In this document: positions 23,458 to 36,726 of the stretch, one piece after another
Layout of the letters: the number at the start of each line of letters is the position of its first letter
Numbering within the stretch: the first letter of the stretch is position 1
Assembly: GCA_933228675.1 (NCBI GenBank)
Contig: OW121740.1
Span: forward strand, 53,088,174 to 53,152,173
Reading direction: 5' to 3'
DNA length: 64,000 bases
DNA from: Stomorhina lunata
Lineage: Eukaryota > Arthropoda > Insecta > Diptera > Rhiniidae
Program-made: the position numbers and the translations under genes
The notes under the pieces: generated by a model
The model's database searches: none
The model's input: only the letters and a program-made list of their open reading frames with translations
Told to the model about the DNA's origin: nothing

Positions 23458-24539
23458 TTTAATACATAAGTGCATAATCGTATTTCTTCTATAGTAGAAA
23501 CACTTGCACGCTGGCTTTTAAAGATCTTATTTATGTTCAGACTTTTGTTTTGACGATTTCCAGCTCTGTGGAGAAGCGTAGCATCGAGATATGTAAATTC
23601 TAGGAAAAAATCATAGCACTCGTTAATGATATGTATAGCGACTCTGAAGGTGGTCTGAGTATCAACAGTTCGAGCGGCAAACCGTTCTTAAGGATGTCAG
23701 ACAAGGATGCTGAATCTCTTCCACACTTTTCTTGATTTTGCTAAACATTGTAAAGGAGCAAACAAAAAATGATTTACCACGCGATATACAATGGATTTTT
23801 AATAAATGCAGTCCGAGATTCCACGACAATGGCCTGAAGTTATAACGCTGAATCAGCTGCAGGAAAAGGCGACATAAAGACCTTATGCAGTACATCAAGG
23901 GCGTTGTGCTTAAAATATGGAATGAGGAAGCTAGAATGAACGAGGTGGCTCTAAAGAATGCAACAACTGCAGTGGAATACCACTTTTTCAAATACCGAGC
24001 AAATACGTTGGAATGGCTCCAAGATAATTCCATTTCACATTAGCCTCTACCTAGAATTCCATACGGGTTGTTTACCGCATCTTCAACTAGGTTGCTCAGG
24101 TTACTAGGATGTACCACGAGAAGTTTAATGTAGACATTTTATACAGTTCTTACCTAGTAGCTGGAGACGCCAGGCAACAGCTGTATCCCATTACATCCTC
24201 TACACTTCGCAAAATCAGTCTGGGATCAGAGGGAACCACTCGTGTGTTGATCTAATCAACACGGCATGAATAATTCGGGCAATGTACAGGATTTTAAATG
24301 TCGAGTCCTACACTCATGCAAATGCAATTTTAAATGAAAGTGGAGATACTGAAGTCCTCCGTACAACACATAGCGATCTCTCCAAAAAAAGTCTTCAAAG
24401 AGGGACAAGAGAATGTGGATAAATGAACAAGCGAGCCAAGCTGAATCAGCTGCAAATAAAGGCGACATGAAGACCTAATACAATATATCAATGGCGTTGT
24501 GTGGCAAACCTACCTATACCAACAGTCCTACCTTGAGTA
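23458..24539. repeat. Mosaic of decayed LINE-derived repeats
   Basis: GCTGAATCAGCTGCA..AAAGGCGACAT occurs twice (about 23850 and 24440). The segment 23990-24140 (AATACGTTGGAATGGC, GGGTTGTTTACCGCATC) is shared with 37860-38080. No open protein remains. Confidence 0.45.
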
Positions 24540-25215
24540 GTATCGGCACACTTTTCTCAACCCCGGGTGAACAATTAATACGATGGATGGACAACGTTGG
24601 ATCAACATTAAACAATCCTATTGGATTGGAACCACTGATAATGAAACCAGCCATGACAGTATCTTCAATGGAATTTTAGACAATCCACCAATAATACAAG
24701 AAGTGAAGAACGCCATTAAAAGCCTTAAGCGTAACAAGGCCCCGGGCAATAACAATATCTCAGCGGCGATGCTTTTATGTGATGTTGAAGGAACGGCGAG
24801 ACTGTGTGACCCATTTGTGCGTAAAATATGGGAAGAAGAAGCTCTGCCAACCTCCTGGAATGAAGGTATACTAGTCAAAATAACACTTTTTTTCAATTTC
24901 GAGGAAAATACTAAGTCGAGTAGTTTTGAACAGAATATTCAATGCAGTTTCGGCTACACTCCGCGAAAATCAGTTTGGGTTCAGAGAGAATCGATCTTGT
25001 GTTGACCAATATAGGCTTAAGTACTGTGAAGCCTAAATACCAACATAGCTCGACAAGCTCTTCCTTCGTTGGAAACCACAAGGAAACGGCCTTCGTTTTG
25101 ATGCAAATGCTAGAACGTGGAAAAGGTCCATTGACCTTCCTAACGTCTCGCAATAGAGTGCGATATAAAAGGAAGGTTGAGGCCGTATGCCCCGCTGGGA
25201 GTCAAGGATAACAGA
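24540..25215 (+). pseudogene. LINE reverse transcriptase fragment, copy A2
   Basis: The plus strand reads EVKNAIKSLKRNKAPGN, MLLCDVEGTARLCDPFVRK and WEEEALPTSWNEGILV, the N-terminal RT region of the same family as copy A1 at 1-786. It ends abruptly near 24875 and continues in other frames (QFRLHSAKI.., related to ENQFGFRENR). The end CCCGCTGGGAGTCAAGG (25190-25206) resembles sequences near 38065 and 53490. Confidence 0.75.
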
Positions 25216-25239
25216 AAAAGAATGCTAAATTATTTGAAC

Positions 25240-26480
<1,241 letters not shown>

Positions 26481-26899
26481 CTTTATAAAAGGTTTTTTTT
26501 ATATGCCTGTATTTTATTATTGAATCCATGAAATAATAATAACAAGGAAGTTTCATTCTCTCTCTTCAAAATTATTTTGAAGTATATTAGGTTTTTGAAG
26601 TTTGATATTTGAAAACAAATTAAAGAAAAACGTTGCCACACTATTACACACTAATTATCAAAAATGTGTAAATTTGAAATTAATCATATAAGGAAGACAT
26701 TCAATATTAAAGAAATAGCTAAATCAAATTGTATGATTATTTATCAAACTTTTAAGCAAATATTCATAAGTTTTATATGCATAAAGACATATATACTTAC
26801 ATAAGTTTTGTCATCATACCATTTCAGAAAAGTGGGATTGTCGACAAAAATATGGTAGCACAAACTTTCACTATCCTAACAAACGTCAGAAAGTTATCA
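26481..26899. other. AT-rich interval, no gene recognised
   Basis: No coding or repeat family was recognised. Confidence 0.4.
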
Positions 26900-27420
26900 T
26901 GGCGACAAAAAGAGAGAATGGAACAACCTTCAGTTTTATTAAATCATGATTGAATCTTTCTAAAAAGAAAATAACAATAAGTAATCAAAACTTAATCTAA
27001 AATAATATTATATAGAGTTTGCCAGTACAACTCTAAGATTTATTCGAATTTGAGTGGCTAAGTCCAAGGTATCCATCCTTCTTAATCGTTGGTGGCCTTC
27101 AAATTGTAAAAGCTGTCTTGCAAGAACATTTAGGTGAACATGCAACTTAGAAATATATTTTGTACAGAACCTTCTAATCTCTTCTTGGACTAGTGGAACA
27201 TTTAAATCTCTATGGATATTATTATTTCTGATGTACCAGGGGGCGCCAGTTATTAAACGTAAGATCCTTGATTGTCTTCTCTGCAGTTTGGCAATGTTCG
27301 AATCAGAAGCCGTTCCCCATAGCTGAATACCATACGTCCATATTGGTTTAATAATGGATTTGTACAAAAGGACTTTGTAGTCCAATCTGCTCAGGAGAGC
27401 CAATTTTGTTCAGCGGATTT
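26900..27420 (-). pseudogene. Jockey-like LINE, 5'-truncated RT C-terminus
   Basis: The 131-aa frame (27008-27403) reads LLYKSIIKPIWTYGIQLWG and LQRRQSRILRLITGAPWY, then NNNIHRDLNVPLVQEEI, the characteristic C-terminal thumb of Jockey-clade ORF2. The coding sequence ends at 27008 and A/T-rich 3' sequence follows on the minus strand. Upstream (above 27403) the RT core is absent, the normal outcome of 5' truncation during target-primed reverse transcription. Confidence 0.85.
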
Positions 27421-28730
27421 CAATTTAATCTAAATTAACTTACAACACGCTAAATTAAATAATTGAAATTAAAACCTTTTAGTAAACAGATTTTTTTTAA
27501 TTTTTTATTTCATAAATAGTTTTATTTTTTCATAATTGTACCAAAAAAAAAGGAAGAAAAATTAAATTAAAAGTAAAAGATTTAAAACATTTTGTCTTCA
27601 ACGCTTCGCTGCTATTATTACAAATATAATTGTTTTTATAAAGTACATCCTAAGCTTATGAATTACATTTGTTACATTTTCCTTTTACTATGGCTAAAAG
27701 TTTAATTGTTAAAAAACACAACATACCTTTCGTTAAATATTACACTAGTCTTGTTCGTGTGTTTCATTGATTTTCATTATTTAAAAATTTTTATTATTAA
27801 AAGCTATAAATTGCAATTATGTGTAGAATTGTTTTAATATTACAATAAAATAGTGTAATGGAAAAATTAAACAATAAAATTGCATTTACAAAATATGTTA
27901 GAAGTTTATGGGAACTGAGTTTCTATGTATGTGAAAAAGGAAAGCAATACTTAGATTTGCAGTAAAGGACATTTTTAAAGGGGATAAAGGTTTTTTTCTA
28001 TTGAAATTAACTTAAAATTTGTCAACCTAAAAAGTAAAAGGTTAGAAATGTTCGTTAACTTGAATTGAGGATTGATACAAAATTTAATTAGCTAAATTTT
28101 TTTCTATAATCTTATAATCAAAAAATCTATAATTATTAGCTTAAAGCGCCAGCTCTATTTTAAAAGAAATGGTACGGATATGTACTTAGGCCTTACGAAG
28201 AAAAGTTTCTCATTCTGTTTTTTGTTATTTTTTAATATAAAAGTTTTATCAAAAGGTTTCTAACACATCTCGACTTTATAGTGTTAGGCATATATTAAAT
28301 AGGATAAACTTTAAAAATAATAATTATAATAATGTGTATTTAGTTATAAACTACAAACTAAACCTGAAAATATACAAAATAAAAACAAGAGTGATTTATA
28401 ACTAACTATAGTAACAACAAAATATTAAAAAAAACAAATCTAGTTTTATAAAGCGTTTTGATTTTTAGTTTACAAGTAGAATCGTCTTCTTATCGCCTTA
28501 CTAAAGTCATTCTAGTCGTTAAGCATTGCAAAATATACAAACAAATTAAAAAAAAAAAACTAATTTGTGTCAAACACTTTTTATAGGATTTAATTTCTTT
28601 TTTTGGATTTGTTTTCCCAAGGTAATACGGTTTTCTTTCACATTTTGGTAGGTTTTTGGTTAGAGCATTATTTATCCTTCGTCATGGTCTCATTTTCCAT
28701 TTCATTCCTCCAGATATCATTCAGAAATAT
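27421..28730. other. AT-rich interval downstream of PIG-L, no gene recognised
   Basis: It is strongly A/T-rich and probably includes the PIG-L 3' UTR near 28731 on the minus strand. No clear AATAAA could be assigned within a few hundred bases of the stop codon. No other gene was seen. Confidence 0.4.
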
Positions 28731-31700
28731 TCAATTATCGTGTATTTGCATTTCCAATTCAACATCGTACAAATTGACTTCGCGCATTGAATTAATGAAC
28801 ATGTAGCGGGAAAAGATTATATAAAGCCAACGAAACCATTTCATTTGTGATTCATGTTTTCTCATGGCTCCGCGTATGATAGATGCTTCTTGCCAGCTTA
28901 AAATGCACCTGGAAATTGGATTAAAAAAGTTTAATATAATAAGGCTTTCGAAAAATGCGGCTATAAATGATGACTGGTCAAGGACAATTGTTAGAATATT
29001 ATCATTCGTTTGAAAAAAGTTTATAGACTTAATAATAGCTTATATCGTCACCTGAAATGCAAAAGGGCGTAACTATACTTCTAGTTTTTTAGAGAAGCAA
29101 AAAACGTTATAACTTTTAAGCTTCAAGGAACATCAACAAGCCATAAGCAAAGAAAACTCTTAAACTCATAATAAACGTTTAGTTTTTGAGCAATTGCGAA
29201 AAAAAAACAAAAGGGCTTAACTACAATACAACTTTTGAGCAACATTGTACACCTTTGTTTTTTAGTGAATAAAATCGCTGTTATTGACCGTTCGCATAAC
29301 AAATTTTGTAGCTAGTATTTTGTGTTGCTGTGCCATAATCAATCAAAAAATCAATTTTAATTTTTGCGTTAGTTGCGCCCTTTTGCATTTCAGATGACGA
29401 TATGTATGTATATTAGGATTTATATCTTGGGTCCTATTCAAAGGTAAATTTTCTAATCCGTTCAATGTTACTACTGCAGTAAGACAAGGATGTATCTTGT
29501 CACCTATACTTTTTATCCTCGTCATCGACAACATAATGCGCACGACTTTGAATGGTAGACACTTTATCCAATGGACACCATTTTAACAACTTTAGGACTT
29601 AAAATACGCTGATTACGTAAGTCTTCTAAGCCAAAGCTCAGGTCTCCTAACGTCACTAACGTGATCACTGTTGAATTTCGGGTACATAGATTATGACTGG
29701 AGACTATGGCGCAAACCCGTAAGCACACATCAATGTGGATAACGAGGTTATTGGATGTGTAGGTAGTTTGGTATCTACCATAGGTGGCGCCGAGGATATT
29801 AAATCGCGTATTAATAAGGCAAAATCTGCATTCGGCATTCTCCAAGCTATTTGGAACCTTGGCAAATATCGTAACAACGAATATACAACTCGAAAGTCCA
29901 TCTTGAAGCCAATAACAGTAGGATCATAAATTCGAGTATTGACGACTATAGTATTAGTTAAAAGTGACTAGGGGTACTCCACAAGGAAGGCTCTTATCAC
30001 CATTACTATGGTTGCTAGCTGTCAATAAGCGTTCCTGCATACTATCAGTGATATTATGCAATCGGCTTGAACGGAACTATCTTTCTGGGCCAGTAATAAA
30101 AGACTAATCCTGACAAAACAGAGTTATTCCTCTTCACCAGAAAGGCACTGATGTTGAATGGTGTAGAGTTGAGACTGTCTTCTGATGTAAAATTTTTAGT
30201 GGTCATTTTAGACAGTAAGTGCATCTTGGAAGAGGAATACACTAGAAAATATTTCATTCTTTCTAGTGTATTCCCATACTACTTCTGCAGAAACTCTGTT
30301 GGCAAAATATGGGGCTTAAGACCAATAGTTGTGATTTACAGAACAATTACAAGGCCTGTTTTGTAACATACGGATGTACAGTTTGGTGGAAAGCTGTTGA
30401 TAAAGTTTCATTGTTGGATTCTCTTAAAAAGGTACAACGTTGTGCTAGTATTGGTATAAACGGTGCTCTAAAAAGCACTCCTTAAGCAGCCCTGGACATC
30501 ATGTTGTCATTGTACCCTCTTGATTTTTTCATATAGGGTATGGCAACCAAAAGTCTAGTAAGATTGTATGAGTCGGGTATAAACACCAGAATACTGATTT
30601 TAACAGGCTCCTTGGGCTTGGAATCAGGCTTAACACGGTCTGACTTTTTAGTCATGGAGCTATTGTTCAGCACAACACAGCAGCAGAGGTCGTAATCACT
30701 GATGGAACCAAATCGTAGAGTCATACATCGCTTTTTCAAGGCATTTCGATATTTACAGATGGTTTTTAAATGGATTGCTTTAATTACAAAATAATATCTC
30801 TCCATAACTCCTATGTTAAAGGTTTCAACATATTTAATGCTGCCGACCTTGAAAGTGCATTTTTTGGACGACAATTAACAGTGGCATTAATAAATTCAAG
30901 CACTAAAAAGACTGATTATTTAACATCAAAATTAAGACTGACGTCACAAGTGCTACAAGTTACACAATATTAGAGAAAAACAACTTTTAATAAAGAGCCC
31001 TAATAGCTAAATAAGTTTAAAAGTTTTCTTAATATATGTTATACTTCTCACGTTCCAATTACAATTTCTAGAACATTGCCAGTTCTTAACACCAGAAATT
31101 AAAAACAAACTAACATACATATAAAAAACTTAAACTATTTAGTGACCAAAAACTCAAATCGTCCTTGAACTTGACTTACACAGTTAAATAAAAGGGGAAT
31201 GTTAGAATTAATTAGTTAAACTTACCAATGTTTTGACATGAAACATGTACATATGATATCAAATATAGATAAATATTTCCTTAAGATATTTATTGAATCC
31301 AAGGCATAGAATTTACAATCTGTAATAATGTATGAAAAAATAACAATAGTTTTATAATTTATTTTTTTAGGACGAGAGAGCATTCATCAGTTATATAATC
31401 ACTTACCTTTGGGTAATAAATTGGCTAAACATAAGGAGGCGGCTGCATAGTAGACTGCACAATGATTTGGATGTTGACTAACACCATCACGATCAAATGT
31501 AAAAATAGCTTGAATGCCCAGCGATTCGACAGTATGCAAAATAATATTGGCAACTGCATCAGTTTTCCAATCGACATTTGGATCATCGGGTAAATTGGTA
31601 GCATTGACTAGTATTATATTGCCCTCGGGAACACCTAAGTGAACACAGGCCTGCCATAGCTCTTCACGACGTTTGGTACCCTGTTTTTCATAGTTACCTA

Positions 31701-32229
31701 AAATAAAATGTATATAAAAACTATGAAGATTTTGTTAACAAAAAAAGAAGTTATAGATATTCATACCATTTGACAGACAAAGTAAGTAAATTTCACATTG
31801 CTTATGTTGGGCCAGAGTATAAAGTAGGGGACCAAAGAACATACACTCATCGTCGGGATGTGATGTTACAAATAGTACTCTTTTGGCAGTTGCAGTTGTT
31901 GTGGTGGGCCATGGCAATCGAAGATTGCCCAGACCTTTGTAACGGAAGATTAAGGCGTATATGGAAAGGCATACTAGCAAGTATACCACAATGGCGTATA
32001 TCAAGTGCTCCAGGGCTTCGGCTGAAGTATTTACAAAACGTCTATATACGGCCTGGGGATGGAAAGCAGCGATTGTGTCTTGTAGTACTCCGGACACAGT
32101 ATGGTTGCCTATCAATTGAAGGCGCTGCAGTTGGTAGGCTCTGTAAATGTGAGCAGTGGCTGAGCCACAAGATGTCACAGTCGTATTGATGATCGAACCA
32201 ATAACAGCATTCAGCCAAGACACATTCAT
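28731..32229 (-). CDS. PIG-L: PIG-L: N-acetylglucosaminyl-phosphatidylinositol de-N-acetylase (complete, 4 exons)
   Basis: It removes the acetyl group from GlcNAc-PI, the second step of GPI-anchor synthesis, on the cytoplasmic face of the ER. The exons, joined on the minus strand, are 32229-31767, 31697-31407, 31319-31226 and 28908-28731. All introns are GT-AG, and the 1026 coding bases give 341 aa without a break. Residues 76-95 form a membrane segment (LIYAIVVYLLVCLSIYALIF). The zinc-binding HPDDE is at 124-128, LPDDP near 190-194 and DGVSQHPNH at 225-233. CKFYALDSINILRKYLSIFD (exon 3) and KWFRWLYIIFSRYM (exon 4) match the family's C-terminus. The N-terminal extension before the membrane segment is longer than in human PIGL. 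The chosen ATG is the only one ahead of the catalytic core in exon 1. Intron 3 (2.3 kb) holds a MITE and two LINE fragments. It diverges from NAA25. Confidence 0.95.
29043..29402. mobile_element. 360-bp MITE with TATCG termini in PIG-L intron 3
   Basis: The TIRs are TATCGTCAYCTGAAATGC followed by AAAAGGGCGYAACTA, about 33 bases long. TA precedes the left end, and TG (perhaps a mutated TA) follows the right. A partial relative of its interior is at 51557-51705. It shares terminal TATCG with elements at 56233-57760 and 61709-62745. Confidence 0.75.
29404..29935 (+). pseudogene. LINE reverse transcriptase fragment, copy A3 (PIG-L intron 3)
   Basis: It reads FKGKFSNPFNVTTAVRQGC, ILSPILFILVIDNIMRTT and LKYADYVSLLSQSSG (YADD changed to YADY), then VDNEVIGCVGSLVSTIGGAE and INKAKSAFGILQAIWNLGKY. 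It is the RT palm and thumb of the family also seen at 1-786, with frameshifts. It lies antisense to PIG-L. Confidence 0.85.
30040..30880 (+). pseudogene. LOA/I-group LINE RT-thumb and RNase H remnant (PIG-L intron 3)
   Basis: The plus strand reads LNGVELRLSSDVKFLVVILD, then NSVGKIWGLRPIVVIYRTIT and YGCTVWWKAVDKVSLLDSL, with QRCASIGINGALKSTP after it. This matches the pattern KYLGV.LD...W, W...P....Y....RP.L.YG..VWW and L...QR...IGI.GA...TPT of LOA/I-like ORF2 proteins. The downstream part is full of stops. Confidence 0.75.
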
Positions 32230-32236
32230 TTCATTG
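32227..32236 (-). promoter_or_regulatory. Minimal uORF overlapping the PIG-L start codon
   Basis: Seven to five bases upstream of the assigned start lies another ATG, read ATG AAA TGA; its stop overlaps the main ATG (sequence ATGAAATGAATG). If transcribed, this two-codon uORF could affect start selection. This is seen in the sequence, and the effect is inference. Confidence 0.4.
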
Positions 32237-33193
32237 CAAAAACCCCTAAATTTGTAAATATTTTAATATTATCGTTTTTTATTACTTTCTTTACTTTTGG
32301 TGTCGTCTGTCCTTCTGTTTATTTTTGTTCTTTTATTTTGTGGTAGTCGTCGTTGTTCTTGTATTACTGTGGCCGCTGCTGCTATTTGTTGAACTTGAGT
32401 TTTATTCTTTTTAGTCACTTAATTAGCAGCCGTTTAAAATCTAACTATAATCTTTATACTTAAGTACTTAAGACTGGAGCTTTATCTCTAAATAAAGAAA
32501 CACCAGGATAAAGTTTGTGAAATTATGCCAAAATTGTAAATATTTATCGATGCAAAAGACGACACCAAAAGGAACTTTTTATTTTTATTGTCACACACAC
32601 ACACATACACTGGTACGATTTTTAGTCCTTGCTTATATTCTTTTTTAGCCAAAAACTTAAATATTCTATATTATAGTTAGTGGTCCCAATTTTTATTAAA
32701 ATTAATTATCTGTTGGAATTCAGGCCTCATTTGTTTTTTTCTTTCTTTTATCAGTGTTCTATGTCTGGTCTGCTGGTATTCCTGTCTTCCAAAGTTGTAA
32801 AAGTACTGAGTATTTGGATACTAAGTACTTAATACCGGAAAGACTGTTGAGTACTCGATAGAAGTTGTTCAATACCTTCAGAGTTGTGTTTTTATGTACT
32901 AAAAAATATATTTGAATAAAATGAAAAGAGTATTATAGTTGTAAAAGTCACAAAAGTAAAAAGCTATGTTTAAGGCTACGGGACATGGATTAGGTTTGAA
33001 AGGCATATCCCCTCGGAGACACAGTAGGTTCTCCTTTTATGCAGATAATAAAACAAAAGCATGTCACAATTAAAAAAAAAAACAATTAAAAATATTTTTT
33101 ATACAAATAATCGGTGACCGATCTATTTCACATTTGTGTAATTTGTCATGTGATCGGATTTGACAGGCACCTGTTGTTTTTACTTGTATTATC
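32237..33193. other. Intergenic region 5' of PIG-L, no further gene
   Basis: It must contain the PIG-L promoter and 5' UTR on the minus strand. A short CA repeat lies at about 32593-32609. No definite core promoter motif could be assigned. Confidence 0.4.
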
Positions 33194-33915
33194 AGGTTAG
33201 GTTGAAAAGGTGTTGCCAGGGGAGTGGTATCTTCACTCGGAGACCTTTGGGTCCATTGTGACCCTTTCTAAAAGTATAGAAAGATAGCGGAAAGAGAAAA
33301 CAACAGTCAGTTCGTACTGATGTATGTCGCCCAGTTCCTTATGGAATCGATTACCTAGAAATTTAAGTCTCTGGTTTTGGGGCACAGGAAAATGGCTCGA
33401 CCGTTTCGGACGAATGCGCGTCTGAGCATTATCTGCAAATGTCCTGAATTGCTCCATGTCATATATTTAGCCTAGAATGCAGGGCGCAATGGCCAGTTAG
33501 AAAACCTATGTATTTCCTAAGACTGGCTCTGATAAGACCTAGCAAGAACTTGGTCTTGCGTATATTTAAGTCGGGTCATAAGGTAATAGATATTGTGCAA
33601 GTGGCCAAGTTATGCCAGTTCTTAGCTTTTTCCTTAACAATCCAAGATTTGATGCCCATAAAAAGGTGACATATAAGTGGTAGTATCTTTGTCACCACGA
33701 GCATCAGTTCTTGGCTCGAGCAGTTTCATTGCCTTCGATGTACAGTTGAACCTGACTCGAAGCAAGGGACACTCGTTGAGTTCAGTATGCTGGTGTGCCC
33801 TGGCTGCCTGTCTGTGTCTAAGTATGCCTGACTCATGCAGTCATAATAGACATCTAGTTTCTGTTCCCTTTACGAATAGATCCAAACAGAACAGAGACAG
33901 CATCACAACTAAGGC
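33194..33915 (-). pseudogene. LOA/I-group LINE 3' portion
   Basis: The inverse 3' end GGTTAGGTTGAAAAGG..GG..AGTGG and CTTCACTCGGAGACC mark the same terminus as at 58500-58570. Upstream sequence on the minus strand corresponds to the RNase H C-terminus (NHRL..., LRLIRASLRKYI). Stops and indels are frequent. Confidence 0.65.
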
Positions 33916-33926
33916 CGCCTGAGGAG

Positions 33927-34018
33927 TGCTCCTTAGGGCACTATAATGGGAATGATAAAGTTTTCGATGGTGTTTTCATTTACGAAAACACCTAAAAACT
34001 TATAGTGTGAATGGGCTA
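33927..34018. repeat. Short relative of the TAGCYCATTCACA MITE
   Basis: It contains AAAGTTTTCGATGGTGTTTT, GAAAACACCTAAAAACTTAT and GTGTGAATGGGCTAT, shared with the right end of the element at 35426-35923. It may be a deletion derivative. Confidence 0.55.
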
Positions 34019-35425
34019 TCAGTTGTTGTTAAAAACTCTCATACATGAAGTATATATTATATCCAAAAATAGAATTATTAGTCCATCTTCTAGTATACAA
34101 ATCGACTTAAAATCACTTTTGAGTCGATTTATTGATGTTCATCCGACTAGCTAGAGTCCATGTAAGCTCGTTATAAAAGTACAGGTGGCAATTTTAATTT
34201 TAAGGTAATTTAATGACATTTGATATAGCTATTATCTGTTCTACTTTTTGAACCAAATCGGATCATTACTTCGGAAATCAGACATAGAACTGCATTCCCA
34301 AAATATATCTTTTAACCCTTTGTAGCCACAAATAAAACTGTGTGCCAAATTTTGTTGAAATCAGCCCAATTGGTCACAAACAACGCAAAATCTCAAAAGT
34401 CCTTTAAATCACAAAAAAGATAATTAACGTTTTTATATAACTTTGCAAAGATACATTTTTTTAACTAAAAATTTGAACCTAGCTCCCATTGCCTAGAAAT
34501 AAAATTCCTGTGCGCTACCTCAGGACATTGATCTAGGAACGCAATTTTTTTCTCTGCACAACTTATTTTTAATACAGTGGAAACTGTGTTTAAGAATTCA
34601 TTTGACGGACAGATGGACACAGACCTCCTATCTTTTTGGTATTTTTGTATTTTCGTAAGTTTTTTATATGGAGGCTATGGTCAATTTTGCGCATTAGCTT
34701 GCATTGACATAAAACTTCTGGTGCGGAACTGAACAAGAGTTCCTTGACTAAGTAGTCGGATACAGGTGAACGTGACTCGAAGCAAGGGGCACTCGTTTTG
34801 TTTATGATTTATTGACATTTAAGTATATTTTAGGTGAATTTTAGGCTGTTTCCTTAAGTGTTTTGTATGGGAGCAATGGTTAAATATGAACAGATTTTAT
34901 ATGCTGTCTAGTGCTTGTGTAAAACTTCTCTATATTAAATTTTATGATCATCATACCTGTTATTAATTGTCATTTATTAGGAAGCTATGGTCAAATGTAA
35001 ACCGATTTCGCCCAATTTTAATACCAAAATTTTCCAAAAAGTGAAAAATATTTTAGCAAATTTGAATGACCTAGCTCCTTATGTTCAGGCGCCATCGTGC
35101 CAATAGATAGACGGACATCACTCAATCGCCCTAGAATTTCATAAGGATTCAGAACATACAATCAAAGGATTCAGAATATAATATCAATTTTAGTTTTTGA
35201 GCCAATATTAAGGACATTACAAACGGAATGACAATCTTAATATACCACTCATTCTTTTTGATGGTGTGTATAAAAAGAGCTTAAAAAGTCCTCTAATTGT
35301 GCATTTAATACAAATAAACATTGATATTCAGATAAGTTTATTTTCTTGTTATTTTTTATATGGAAAAAATACTTTGGATCCCTTCTAACTCAACCTTACA
35401 GCTTTTCCCCTTCACCATGTTCTTA
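34019..35425. repeat. Diverged DINE-like repeat pieces
   Basis: It contains scattered family phrases: CCATGTAAGCTCG, TATGGTCAAATGTAAACCGAT and GACGGACATCACTCAATCGC..AGAATTTCATAAGGAT, and near 35235-35285 AATATACCAC followed by TGGTGTGTATAAAAAG. The last group defines a second subtype whose end also occurs at 43140-43310. A LINE scrap lies near 34720-34800. Confidence 0.45.
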
Positions 35426-35923
35426 TAGCTCATTCACATTGAGCTCGAAAACTAGTTAAAGTAGTTTTCGCCTCAAAACAATATTAAAAACTTAAGTTTT
35501 CATATACAAAACGAAAACTCCTTCCGTATGAGTTTTCAACGAAAACTTATTTGAAAACTATTAAAGTACCGATACAACACTGAGTTCATACCATTTATTA
35601 CAACTCTATATTGGAAAAATGGGAAAATTTTAAAAAATAAATGTCAGTATAAAATAAAATATAAAAATTACAATAATTTAATATTAAAAATTTCTGAAAT
35701 AACATTATGAAAGTGATGAAACAGTTATTATTTTATTGTTTTTTACTGAAATCTAATGAGTGGGAAGCATTTGGTGTTCGGTTTTTAAAATTAATCGCGA
35801 GTGGATAAATAAATTTCTTCCGAAAACTTATGAAATGCCAAATTTTCATAATGTGAATGGTAAAGTTTTCGATGGTGTTTTTATTTTTGAAAACACCTAA
35901 AAACTTATAGTGTGAATGGGCTA
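35426..35923. mobile_element. 498-bp MITE with TTA target duplication (PIF/Harbinger-like)
   Basis: The ends are TAGCTCATTCACA and TGTGAATGGGCTA in inverse orientation, flanked by TTA on both sides (35423-35425 and 35924-35926). The 3-bp TTA duplication is typical of PIF/Harbinger. No transposase is present. The interior repeats GAAAAC/GTTTTC motifs. Confidence 0.65.
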
Positions 35924-35926
35924 TTA

Positions 35927-36726
35927 AAGTTTTTTTTGATAGTCAAAATCTTTCTTTTAACAACAATAGGCATTTTTCTCAGTGTGAAACTTTTTTAATC
36001 TCGGCAACCCTAAAAACTCATGCTTTTTACTTTATCCCTTTTCGTATGACATTCGCAGTTTGCGCTGACTTTTCGTCGAAAAATAATATTTTTGGATTGC
36101 TGTTGCAGAAAAAATTTCGATTTTCATTGAAAATCTATGAAAATATTATTAAAAACTTTGTTTTATTTTGGAAAGTGAATTATATAACAAGTAACAAAAT
36201 ATCATTTAAAAGATACAATTAAAATCATTTATATATTCTTTAACAAAAGAGAAAAACGCTAATTTCATTCAAAGTTACGCGTGCAACGAGGCAGACGACA
36301 TTGTATACCGGCCGCTGTGAAAAAAGGAAAAAAATCTTTTAAAAAAAGAAATAAATTAGAGCACGAGTAAACTAAAAAAATCTTTTTCATTTATATATAG
36401 AAAGTATATATAGAACTACATTGTAAGACTAAAATAAAATAAAAAAGTAGAATTTATTTTCGAATTGCACTGACCACCTGCAATTCGATTTTTTAGAAAG
36501 TGTTAACACCTTATGAAGAAGCTCAATGTAAATTAGGGGAGTGCTTGCTTATCATTCTCGATTTTTTGCTGTTTATTTCTATTGTACATAAAATTAAGAA
36601 TAGTGTGATTTTTTGCTATATGGATATCTGAATATCCCTTGTGTTAAAGTGTAATTAAACAAATCAAAAGTGTATCTCTAGCGAATATCTAACCAGTTAT
36701 TAGGAACGTTTTATAGAATAAACGTG
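35927..36726 (+). promoter_or_regulatory. Presumed promoter and 5' UTR region of NAA25
   Basis: No protein is encoded here. By position it should contain the transcription start of the gene beginning at 36727. I could not single out a TATA box or Inr with confidence in such A/T-rich sequence. Confidence 0.35.
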
